From Lysobacteraceae bacterium (GTDB lineage: Bacteria; Pseudomonadota; Gammaproteobacteria; Xanthomonadales; Rhodanobacteraceae), in contig JAGWNA010000019.1 in NCBI GenBank assembly GCA_028871555.1, positions 1-47,032 of the forward strand: DNA of 47,032 nucleotides, read 5' to 3'. The notes beneath the pieces are model-generated. The model searched no databases. It worked only from the letters and a program-made list of their open reading frames with translations, and was not told the DNA's origin. The translations under genes were made by a program, and so were the position numbers. This document shows positions 1 to 7,631 of this stretch, one piece after another (position 1 is the first letter of the stretch; each line of letters opens with the position of its first letter).

Positions 1-55
1 ACTTTTCGTCGACGCTCCGGCAAGAGCATTCGCGCACAGGGTGCGCTCCTACGGC
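1..55. repeat. REP-like palindromic repeat at window edge
   Basis: On the minus strand this reads GTAGGAGCGCACCCTGTGCG and continues towards the window edge. It contains the short inverted repeat GCGCAC/GTGCGC around a CCT loop. The GTAGGAGCG...GCGCGA pattern is what is commonly seen in REP elements of Pseudomonas and Xanthomonadales. The TAG stop codon of the neighbouring hydrolase gene (49-51) lies inside the repeat. Only one copy is visible and it may continue outside the window, so the family is inferred from its consensus. Confidence 0.5.
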
Positions 56-1899
56 AAGCCCAGCATGCCGCGCTCGAGCGCGCCGGCGCCGCGCGGCCGG
101 GCCGCCGGCGTGGGCGCGTCGAGCGGCCATGGCGCGCCTTCGTACAGATGCGCCCACAGTCGGTCCAGCGCCGCATAGCCGTACGGCAGCAGCGGTACAT
201 GCCGGTCGCCGAAGCCCGGCAGCGAGAGGAACGCATCGAAGTGCTGGGCATGCGGCACCTTCCAGTAGATCGGCTGGCGCCCTTCCTCGCGCAGCCAGGC
301 CACATAGGGTTCGGAACTGAAGGCCGTCGGCAGCAGACCGTCGCTGGCGCCGTGCAATACCCACAGCGGCAAGTCGCCGCGCGGCAGCCTGACCGCGGTG
401 GCGGCCACCGCAGCATGCAGGTTCTGCGCTGCAGGATCGCTGCCGGTCCACAACGCACGCAGGCATTCGATACCCGTCAGGGTGGGGTCGGTCGAAACAT
501 TCGTTCCACCGAACAGGCCCACGCCGTTGCCCGGCGGAATGCCTGCCGCATCCGACCACCATGCCGCCCGGGTCGCGGCATCGGCCAGACCCGGCCGGGC
601 ATCGGCACCGATCGCCGCGTAGCGGAAGCCGCACGGCATGTCCGCCGCGCCGCGACGCAGGTAGGACGAGGCATAGCCGGCGGCAATCACCCGCCACAGG
701 TCGAACGCGGTCGAACTGGCCGCGGTGCTCATCGCCTCGTCGGTCCAGCCGCGGACGTGCAGGTATTGCCGGGCCTGCTCGGCCTGTTCGGCCACGCTGT
801 TGCCGCCCAGCTTGCCCTGCGCGCGCAGGCTGGCGCAGCGCACCGGCCACGCCGGCGGCGGCCGGCCGTTCGCTTCGCGCGCGAACGGCGCGGCGGCAAA
901 GCGCTCGCCGCTCAATGCGCACGGCAGCCAGATCGCCGCCTCGGTGGCGTAGTCGTAAAGCGGACGGCCGTGGCCTTGCACGTGCACGTTGGGCTCCAGC
1001 GCGACCACGCCGGCGAAAAAACCTTCGCGATCCAGCCCGGCCGCCTGCAGCACGGCGCCGCCGCCATTGGACAGGCCGGTGGCGATGATCTTCGTGTTCT
1101 GCGGCGTGAACGGCGCCTCGTCAGGATAGGCGCGATCGAGCATGGCCAGCCCGAACCGCGCGGCCTGCAGCACGTGCCGCCCCCAGTCGGCCTCCGGGTT
1201 GTCGCCGGAATTCATCTGCTTCACCGCGATGCCCGCACCCGGCGGGGCCGGCGGCGGCTGGAACTCCAGCGGCGCCTCGCCGCGTCTGGCGCGGCGGCCG
1301 TCCAGAGCTACGCCGCTGTCATCGGCGTAATCGAAATAGCCCGAACCGGTACCCTTGTCGGTGTACGCCACCGCGCAACCGTGCGGCAGACCCCAGGCGC
1401 CGGCCAGCGCGATCGCGCCGTAGATGCCGCGCGAACCGGACGAGGCGGTCACCACCAGGCAGCGCTTGCGGTGATCGAAACTGTCCGGCAACTGCAGCAG
1501 CACGCGATGCGGCGCCCGCGCGCCGGGAATCCGCGCGAACGCCTGGTACTCGCGCCCCGGCATGTCCGGCACGCCGCCATAGACCGTGCCGTAACCGCCC
1601 AGCGGACCGAGATCGGCGATGCCCTTCCAACTGGTCTGGATCGCCCGCCGGCGCAATTCGTCCGCGGTGGGGGCCTGCGGGTTGGCGAACGGCGGCGGCG
1701 CACCGGCCAGGCCGGCCAGCCCCAGGCCCGCACTCAACAGATCGTCGTGCCCCCGATGCCCGGTGACTCGCACTTCGCCGTAATCCGCGTCTCGCATTCC
1801 TGATTCCTTCCCGGCCGGGCTGCCGGCGCAAGCCGACAGCATGACGGATAGCAGCACGGAGCAGAACAGCGGCGTTGCCAGGCGGATGGATTTCTTCAT
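49..1899 (-). CDS. D-(-)-3-hydroxybutyrate oligomer hydrolase, lipoprotein
   Basis: 616 residues, a little shorter than the usual roughly 690 of the 3-hydroxybutyrate-oligomer hydrolase family (PF10605). These enzymes cut 3HB oligomers released from PHB by depolymerases into monomers. The ATG at 1899 is chosen because it starts a lipoprotein signal: KK-rich n-region, hydrophobic stretch, lipobox LSAC with Cys24, which predicts membrane anchoring. The family signature AYTDKGTGSGYFDY sits near residue 180. The nucleophile elbow GLSNGG places the catalytic Ser at about 277. HGASDG and PHAQHFD near the C-terminus supply candidate Asp and His. An open frame continues upstream of 1899 but lacks a signal peptide and runs over the divergent regulator, so it was rejected. 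The gene diverges from the response regulator at 2005 across a 105-bp gap that must hold both promoters. No PHB synthase or depolymerase is visible nearby. Confidence 0.85.
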   Translation of the reverse strand: MKKSIRLATPLFCSVLLSVMLSACAGSPAGKESGMRDADYGEVRVTGHRGHDDLLSAGLGLAGLAGAPPPFANPQAPTADELRRRAIQTSWKGIADLGPLGGYGTVYGGVPDMPGREYQAFARIPGARAPHRVLLQLPDSFDHRKRCLVVTASSGSRGIYGAIALAGAWGLPHGCAVAYTDKGTGSGYFDYADDSGVALDGRRARRGEAPLEFQPPPAPPGAGIAVKQMNSGDNPEADWGRHVLQAARFGLAMLDRAYPDEAPFTPQNTKIIATGLSNGGGAVLQAAGLDREGFFAGVVALEPNVHVQGHGRPLYDYATEAAIWLPCALSGERFAAAPFAREANGRPPPAWPVRCASLRAQGKLGGNSVAEQAEQARQYLHVRGWTDEAMSTAASSTAFDLWRVIAAGYASSYLRRGAADMPCGFRYAAIGADARPGLADAATRAAWWSDAAGIPPGNGVGLFGGTNVSTDPTLTGIECLRALWTGSDPAAQNLHAAVAATAVRLPRGDLPLWVLHGASDGLLPTAFSSEPYVAWLREEGRQPIYWKVPHAQHFDAFLSLPGFGDRHVPLLPYGYAALDRLWAHLYEGAPWPLDAPTPAARPRGAGALERGMLGLP

Positions 1900-2004
1900 C
1901 GTGCCACCATAGCAAGCACGCTGCGGCCCGCCATCGTACAAAAGTCCACCACGCATGACTTCCGAGACTCGACGGCAGCGCCGGTGCCCGCTAAGTTCGA
2001 CCGC

Positions 2005-2664
2005 ATGACCTGCCTGCTGATCGCCGACGACCATCCGCTGTTCCGCGCCGCACTGCATCAGGCCGCCAGTTCGAGCGTGCCGGGGTGCCGCGTGCATGAG
2101 GCTGCCGACCTTGCCGATGTGCTGACCGCACTGGCCTCGGAACCGGATATCGATCTGGTGCTGCTCGACCTGCACATGCCCGGCAGCCAGGGCCTGACGG
2201 GGCTGGCGGCTCTGCGCGGCCAGCATCCAGGGGTGGCGGTGCTGGTGGTGTCCGCCCACGACGAGCCGCGCATCGTGCGCCGCGTGCTCGATCACGGCGC
2301 CGCCGGTTTCATTCCCAAGAGCGCCAGCCCCGCACAGATTGGCCAGGCGATCCGCAGCGTGCTCCAGTGCGGCAGCTGGCTGCCGCCAAGCCTCGCCGCT
2401 GCCGTAGCCGCCCTGCCCGCCAACCCCGACGACACCAACCTGGCCGGCCGCCTGGCCCGACTGACCGAGCAGCAGTCGCGCGTCCTGGGCCTGCTGGCCG
2501 AAGGCCTGTTGAACAAGCAGATCGCCGACCGCCTCTCGATCCAGGAGCGCACGGTGAAGGCGCATGTCACGGCGATCTTCGAGAAACTGCAGGTGAGAAA
2601 CCGCACGCAGGCCGGGATGCTGCTGAAGTCGCTGGAATTGGGAGAACCGGCGCGGATGGAGTAG
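2005..2664 (+). CDS. LuxR/NarL-family two-component response regulator
   Basis: 219 residues. An N-terminal receiver domain (residues 1-120) carries the acidic pair D8-D9, phospho-acceptor D55 in VLLDLHMPG and Lys105 in FIPKSA. A C-terminal LuxR-type helix-turn-helix (about 150-212) contains LTEQQSRVLGLLAEGLLNKQ and the recognition region QERTVKAHVTAIF. The ATG at 2005 is preferred to a GTG at 1984 because the receiver fold begins directly with CLLIADDHPLF. No sensor kinase lies beside it, so it is an orphan here. Its divergent position next to the 3HB-oligomer hydrolase makes control of that gene possible, but this is inference only. Any output would be transcriptional because the DNA-binding domain is intact. 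Confidence 0.9.
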   Translation: MTCLLIADDHPLFRAALHQAASSSVPGCRVHEAADLADVLTALASEPDIDLVLLDLHMPGSQGLTGLAALRGQHPGVAVLVVSAHDEPRIVRRVLDHGAAGFIPKSASPAQIGQAIRSVLQCGSWLPPSLAAAVAALPANPDDTNLAGRLARLTEQQSRVLGLLAEGLLNKQIADRLSIQERTVKAHVTAIFEKLQVRNRTQAGMLLKSLELGEPARME

Positions 2665-2770
2665 GACTCACGCCTGCCGTCTCGACGATTTTGTCCCGAT
2701 CCATCGGCGCCGATCCGATCGGCGATCGGGGATCGCGGCACCCAAAGCACCTGACAAACGGGGAAAACCG

Positions 2771-5044
2771 ATGCTGGCACGCACGACGGAAAAACGGATC
2801 CGGCCCCACCACCGCTTGCACGGTGGCGACCGGGCAAGGCATCTGCTGCATGTGGTTGCCGTGCTCGCGTTCGGCCTTGCCGCCGCTGCCCAGGCACGCA
2901 CGCCCGCGCCCGCTTCGGACATCGCCCGCTGGCAGCGCGAGGCGCAGGCGGTCACGATCACCCGCGACGACTGGGGTATCGCGCATGTGCACGGCAGGAC
3001 CGACGCCGACGCGGTGTTCGGCATGACCTACGCACAGGCCGAGGACGATTTCAACCGCGTCGAGACCAACTACCTGCTGTCGATGGGCCGCCTCGCCGAG
3101 GCCGAGGGCGAATCGGCGATCTGGCAGGACCTGCGGCAGAAGCTGTTCATCGATCCGGTGGTGCTGAAGAAGCTCTACCGCCAGAGCCCGGCCTGGCTGC
3201 AGCAACTGATGAACGCCTGGGCCGACGGGCTCAACTATTACCTCGCCACGCATCCGGATGTGCATCCCCGCGTGATCGCCCATTTCGAGCCGTGGATGGC
3301 GCTGAGCTTCACCGAGGGCAGCATCGGCGGCGACATCGAACGCGTGTCGCTGAAGCAGCTGGCCCTGTTCTACGGCGACGATCAGGCCGCGCTGGCCTTC
3401 GTGCCCGAGCCCGCCAGCTGGAAGGAGCCGACCGGCTCCAACGGCATCGCCATCGCGCCGAAGCTCACCGTCGACGGTCATGCGCTGCTGCTGATCAACC
3501 CGCACACCTCGTTCTTCTTCCGCTCCGAACTGCAGATGTCCAGCGACGCCGGGCTCGACGCCTACGGCGCGGTGACCTGGGGCCAGTTCTTCATCTACCA
3601 GGGCTTCAACCAGCATGTCGGGTGGATGCACACCTCCACCGGCGCCGACGTGGTCGACGAATTCGCCGAGACCATCGTGCACAAGCACGGCAAACTGTAC
3701 TACCGCTACGGCAAGGCACTGCGCCCGGTCACCACGCGGCGGATCACCGTGCCTTACCGGGCAGTTGACGGCTCGATGGCGCAGCGCACCTTCACCGCCT
3801 GGTTCACCCATCACGGCCCGATCGTGCGCGCCGCCAATGGCAAGTGGATCGCCGAGGCGCTGATGAACACGCCGATCCCTGCGCTGGAACAGAGCTGGCT
3901 GCGCACCAGGACACACGACTACGCCAGCTACATGAAAGTCGCCGAACTGAAGGCCAACTCGTCCAACAACACCATCTTCGCCGACGACAAGGGCGAGATC
4001 GCCTATCTGCATCCGCAGTTCATCCCGAAACGCGACGACCGCTTCGACTACACCAGGCCGGTCGACGGCAGCGATCCGGCCACCGACTGGCACGGGCTGC
4101 TGCCGCTCGATGCCGCGCCGCACGTGCTGAACCCGCCCAACGGCTGGGTCTTCAATACCAACGACTGGCCGTATTCCGCAGCCGGCCCGTACAGCCCGAA
4201 ACGGGCGGACTATCCGCGCTACATGGACACCTTCGGCGAGAACCCGCGCGGCCTGCACGCCACCAGGCTGCTCACCGGCACGAAGGACTTCACCATTGCG
4301 ACGCTGATCAGCGCCGCCTTCGATTCGTACCTGCCGGCGTTCGCGCGGCAGATCCCGATCCTGGTCGCCGACTACGACGCGCTGCCCGCCAGCGATCCGC
4401 TCAGACCGAGGCTGGCCGGCCAGATCGCGATGCTGCGGCACTGGGACTACCGCTGGGGCATCGCCTCGATGCCGACCTCGCTGGCGGTGTTCTGGGGCGA
4501 TACGCTGTGGAACGAAGCGAGCAAGGCCGACACCGCCGAGGGCCTGTCGATCTACGACTACATGGCCGGAAAGGCCGGTTCGCGGGCGCGTCTGAACGCG
4601 CTGGCCGAAGCGTCCGACCGTCTCAAAAAGGACTTCGGCAGCTGGGGCGTGCCGTGGGGCGAGATCAACCGCTTCCAGCGCATCAACGGCGACATCGTGC
4701 AGCCGTTCGACGACCGCAAGCCGAGCATTCCGGTGCCATTCGTGTCGTCACGCTGGGGCTCGCTGGCCTCGTTCGGCGCGCACCGCTGGCCGGGCACGAA
4801 ACGCTACTACGGCACCAGCGGCAACAGCTTCGTGGCGGTGGTCGAGTTCGGCCCGAAGGTGCGCGCCCGCGCGATCACCGCAGGCGGCGAAAGCGGCCAC
4901 CCGGACTCGAAGCACTTCAACGACGAGGCCGAACGCTACACCACCGGCAACCTGCGCGAGGTGTATTTCTGGCCCGCTCAGCTGAAAGGACACACCGAGC
5001 GGATCTACCACCCCGGAGGAAAGGCACCGGTCAGGCCTGATTGA
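2771..5044 (+). CDS. Penicillin acylase family (Ntn-hydrolase) amidase, exported
   Basis: 757 residues, typical for the penicillin/acyl-homoserine-lactone/aculeacin acylase family. These are made as one precursor that cleaves itself before a Ser, Thr or Cys to give alpha and beta chains. The N-terminus has a basic stretch followed by the hydrophobic segment VVAVLAFGLAAAAQA, a signal peptide probably cut after residue 42, so the enzyme should be periplasmic or outside. The self-cleavage site is seen in PTGSNGIAI, with Ser223 as new N-terminal nucleophile. The beta chain continues with family blocks NPHTSFFFRSE, GFNQHVGWMHTST and LKANSSNNTIFADDKGEIAY. Substrate cannot be told from sequence; AHL acylase, cyclic-lipopeptide acylase and beta-lactam acylase are all possible. 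A GGGG ribosome site precedes the ATG by 8 bases. The gene stands alone, 106 bp downstream of the regulator. Confidence 0.88.
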   Translation: MLARTTEKRIRPHHRLHGGDRARHLLHVVAVLAFGLAAAAQARTPAPASDIARWQREAQAVTITRDDWGIAHVHGRTDADAVFGMTYAQAEDDFNRVETNYLLSMGRLAEAEGESAIWQDLRQKLFIDPVVLKKLYRQSPAWLQQLMNAWADGLNYYLATHPDVHPRVIAHFEPWMALSFTEGSIGGDIERVSLKQLALFYGDDQAALAFVPEPASWKEPTGSNGIAIAPKLTVDGHALLLINPHTSFFFRSELQMSSDAGLDAYGAVTWGQFFIYQGFNQHVGWMHTSTGADVVDEFAETIVHKHGKLYYRYGKALRPVTTRRITVPYRAVDGSMAQRTFTAWFTHHGPIVRAANGKWIAEALMNTPIPALEQSWLRTRTHDYASYMKVAELKANSSNNTIFADDKGEIAYLHPQFIPKRDDRFDYTRPVDGSDPATDWHGLLPLDAAPHVLNPPNGWVFNTNDWPYSAAGPYSPKRADYPRYMDTFGENPRGLHATRLLTGTKDFTIATLISAAFDSYLPAFARQIPILVADYDALPASDPLRPRLAGQIAMLRHWDYRWGIASMPTSLAVFWGDTLWNEASKADTAEGLSIYDYMAGKAGSRARLNALAEASDRLKKDFGSWGVPWGEINRFQRINGDIVQPFDDRKPSIPVPFVSSRWGSLASFGAHRWPGTKRYYGTSGNSFVAVVEFGPKVRARAITAGGESGHPDSKHFNDEAERYTTGNLREVYFWPAQLKGHTERIYHPGGKAPVRPD

Positions 5045-5120
5045 AGCCGTCTGTACGGCGCGCCCGGAAAACAGACCGCCCGCATGAGGCGCATGCGCGG
5101 CCGAAGGACCACTGCACCGG

Positions 5121-5828
5121 CTACAAACCCCACTTGGGAATTTCCAGGCCGCGCTTGACCGCCGGACGGGCCAGCGCGCGATCGAGCCAGGCAACGACGT
5201 TCGTGAAGCTGTCGTACGCCACCAGCTCGCGTGCCTCGTAGAACGTGATCAGGTTGTTGACCCAGCCGACCGTGGCGATGTCGGCGATCGTGTAGTCCTC
5301 GCCCATCAACCAGACGCAACCGTCGAGCTGGGCGTCGAGCACGCCCAGCAGGCGCTTCGATTCGGCCACATAGCGATCGAGCGGCCGCTTGTCGGCGATC
5401 TCCCTGCCGGCGAACTTGTTGAAGTAGCCGAGCTGGCCGAACATCGGCCCGATCGAGGCCATCTGGAAGAACAGCCACTGGATGGTCTCCCAGCGCCGGG
5501 CCGGATCGGCCGGAATGAACTTGCCCGTCTTGTCCGCCAGATACAGCAGGATCGCACCGGATTCGAACAACCCCAGCGGCTCGCCGCCGGGTCCGGCCGG
5601 ATCGATGATGGCGGGAATCTTGCCGTTGGGGTTGAGCGACAGGAACTCCGGCAGGCGGCTCTCGCCGTTCATGATGTCGACCAGATGCGGCTCGTAGGGC
5701 AGCCCGGTCTCCTCCAGCATGATCGAAGCCTTCACGCCGTTGGGCGTGTTCAACGAATAGAGCTGGATGCGGTCGGGATGTTCGGCCAGCCAGCGTGCGG
5801 TGATCGGAAAGACGGACAGATCGGCCAT
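5121..5828 (-). CDS. Glutathione S-transferase, YfcG/YghU (Nu-class) type
   Basis: 235 residues. The N-terminal thioredoxin-like domain contains LYSLNTPNGVKASIML, where the Thr and Asn of NTPNG match the residues that bind the glutathione disulfide in YfcG and YghU. NPNGKIPAIID and the FESGAILLYLADK block (glutathione gamma-glutamyl binding) follow. The helical C-terminal domain has GEDYTIADIATVGWV. Known Nu-class members reduce disulfides with glutathione rather than conjugating xenobiotics. The start at 5828 is supported by AGGAG six bases upstream; an in-frame ATG at 5846 lies before this ribosome site and is less likely. The gene follows the ATPase remnant by 54 bp on the same strand. Exact substrate is unknown. 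Confidence 0.87.
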   Translation of the reverse strand: MADLSVFPITARWLAEHPDRIQLYSLNTPNGVKASIMLEETGLPYEPHLVDIMNGESRLPEFLSLNPNGKIPAIIDPAGPGGEPLGLFESGAILLYLADKTGKFIPADPARRWETIQWLFFQMASIGPMFGQLGYFNKFAGREIADKRPLDRYVAESKRLLGVLDAQLDGCVWLMGEDYTIADIATVGWVNNLITFYEARELVAYDSFTNVVAWLDRALARPAVKRGLEIPKWGL

Positions 5829-5882
5829 GCGTTGCTCCTGTGTCATGCAGCTGATAACCGGTGCCTGTTGCGCGGCTGCGCC

Positions 5883-6839
5883 TCACGAACCGGAAAACGG
5901 ATCCGGTCCGGGTATCGTAGTGCCACCGCGCGGTGCCCGGGAGCGACGGCCCAGCTTGCGCAGTTCGCTGAACCACAGCACGCCGCTGGCCATCGCCACG
6001 CACGCTGCCCACTGGCCCGCGGACAGCGGAACAGTATGGAATGCAAGGTTGAGCATGCAGACATGGACAACCGCCACCTGCAGCGCAACCGGCAGCGCAA
6101 CCGCCGCCCACAGCCAGCGGTTGGAGAACATCCCGCTGAAGACCGAGGCGCTGTGCGAGCGCGCGTTGAAACAATTGAACAGCTGGGTCAGTACCAGCAC
6201 CGTGAAGCCGGCAGTACGCGCCGTGGCGAGGTCGCCGGTACCCTCGATCAATCCGCCGGGCAGGAACATGTCCAGTGTCAGCAGGGTCAGCACGGCCATC
6301 ACCACACCCATCTCGACCACGCCAAGCCACATGCGGCCATCGATCACCGGCTGGCTGCGCGGGCGCGGCGGATGCGCCATCACGTCGTCGGCGACCGGAT
6401 CGACGCCCATCGCCAAAGCCGGACCGGTATCGGTGTCGGTGTCGGTGTCGGTGATCAGGTTGATCCACAGGATTTGCGTGGCCAGCAACGGCAGCACCAC
6501 GATGCCACCGTTGCCGGTTGCCGTGGGCTTGAGTCCGATCACCCCGGCTCCCGCGACGCCCAGAAACACGGTCAGCACCTCGGCAAGGTTCGACGACAAC
6601 AGGTAACGCAGAAACTTCCGGATGTTGCTGAGTACGCCGCGACCTGCGCGCACCGCATCGACGATGGTGGCAAAGTTGTCGTCCGCCAGGATCATGTCGG
6701 CCGTCTGCCGGGTCACCTCGGTGCCGGTCCGGCCCATGGCGATGCCGATGTCGGCGGCCTTCAGCGCCGGTGCGTCGTTGACACCATCGCCGGTCATCGC
6801 CGCGCCGGCGATCGCAGGCAATCGTGGCAAACGGCTCAC
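5883..6839 (-). pseudogene. Cation-transporting P-type ATPase, C-terminal remnant
   Basis: About 318 codons similar to the end of PacL/PMR1-like P2 ATPases. The hinge motif MTGDGVNDAPALKAADIGIAMG is intact (read here in two parts, MTGDGVNDAP and ALKAADIGIAMG), followed by membrane helices including the NLITDT...GPALAMGVDP segment and four or more hydrophobic stretches to the C-terminus. The actuator domain, the DKTGT phosphorylation site and the nucleotide-binding domain are absent. Upstream in the same frame there is only sequence antisense to nothing recognisable and overlapping the CarS-like gene. A GTG at 6839 overlaps the CarS-like stop codon and could start a short protein, but such a protein could not be phosphorylated, so it cannot pump ions by the family mechanism. 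It also carries an expanded TD repeat. I read it as a decayed gene decapitated by a deletion or rearrangement whose break lies close to 6835. Confidence 0.82.
6426..6452. repeat. Hexanucleotide repeat (GGTGTC) in ATPase remnant
   Basis: One GGTATC unit is followed by three perfect GGTGTC units and then GGTGAT. On the minus strand this encodes alternating Thr-Asp residues (ITDTDTDTDTG) where intact P2 ATPases normally have a single ITD or TDTGP before the conserved Pro-Ala. The units are in frame, so slippage would add or remove TD pairs without breaking the frame. Confidence 0.85.
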
Positions 6840-7345
6840 CATGGGCTGTCCTTGATCCCCAGCCGGAACGCCAGCCGGTTCACCAGCAGACCGGCGAGGA
6901 AACTCCCGATCAGGATCAGCAGCACCTCGAACCAGGACAACCTGGCCCATGGGGCGACCAGCAGCAGCGCGCCGAACACGAAGTCGATCTGGTCGAACGG
7001 CACCCACGGCCAGCCGGGCGTGATCCCCAGCCGGCGCTTGAGCAGGCTCTTGAGGCTGTCGCCGGCCATGGCGCCGAGCCCGAAGCCCAGACCCAGCAAC
7101 GGCCAGGCCGCATAGTCGAGCCGGCTTATCGGCAACGCCAGTGCCGCCTGTACCCCCGTTGCCAGCACGCCGGCCACGACCCCCAGGGCAAAACCGATCA
7201 CCGTCTTGTGACTGCCGAGCAGGCGCTCGTTGATCGGCCGGTTCCAGCCCTTCCAGTAGCGCACGAAGGGAGGTGCCATGTTGGCCAGGTAGGCCGGCGC
7301 CATGAAATACAGCAATGCGACCAGTTGTCGGGCGAAGGCGTGCAC
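6836..7345 (-). CDS. CDP-archaeol synthase-like (CarS/DUF46) membrane protein
   Basis: 169 residues, almost entirely hydrophobic, with the family opening LLYFMAPAYLANMAPP, a basic GSHKTVIGF motif near residue 48 (family: GxxKTxxG) and a C-terminal FDQIDFVFGALL segment. Archaeal CarS activates geranylgeranyl glyceryl ethers with CTP and belongs to the CdsA superfamily. Bacterial members exist, but their substrate is not settled, so a CTP-dependent lipid-activating role is inference from the family. The GTG at 7345 is chosen because AAGGA lies ten bases upstream and protein similarity begins there; the open frame further upstream reads as low-complexity basic sequence. It is the first gene of a minus-strand run whose next member is the broken ATPase. 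Confidence 0.75.
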   Translation of the reverse strand: MHAFARQLVALLYFMAPAYLANMAPPFVRYWKGWNRPINERLLGSHKTVIGFALGVVAGVLATGVQAALALPISRLDYAAWPLLGLGFGLGAMAGDSLKSLLKRRLGITPGWPWVPFDQIDFVFGALLLVAPWARLSWFEVLLILIGSFLAGLLVNRLAFRLGIKDSPW

Positions 7346-7631
7346 GATGAGCCGATCCTTGGGTATTGCGGACAGTGTGCCCACTGCAGTGTGATGGTGC
7401 CGGCTGTGCTCGGTCCGCCACGTCGGTACCGCGTCGACCACCATGCGCAACACCGGGGCCGCGATGGCTCCTGCCTGAGCTGCACGGACCGGTCGCCGGT
7501 CTAGCGGAGCGTTGCCGGCGCGCCCTGAAATCCACGCGATGCCGCCAGCTTGATGCTGGTCAATATCGCCACGCCTGCGACGGCTAAGGTAACCGAAGCG
7601 CGCCGCGAGCCACGCCATGGCTGGAGTCCTC
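7346..7631. other. Divergent intergenic region, no gene seen
   Basis: About 286 bp between the CarS-like gene (minus) and the MacA-like gene (plus). Open frames here are short, basic and without recognisable protein pattern. The stretch must contain the promoter of the efflux operon and probably that of the CarS-like gene, but I could not pick a convincing -35/-10 pair. Confidence 0.5.

Noticed and set aside
148..1803. Long plus-strand open frame opposite the 3HB-oligomer hydrolase gene
   Set aside because: Arg/Gln-rich translation with no motif; the opposite strand has a complete lipoprotein hydrolase. High GC makes such antisense frames common.
2567..4441. Long minus-strand frame opposite the acylase gene
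   Set aside because: Low-complexity Val/Gly/Arg text without domains; the plus strand carries an intact Ntn-hydrolase.
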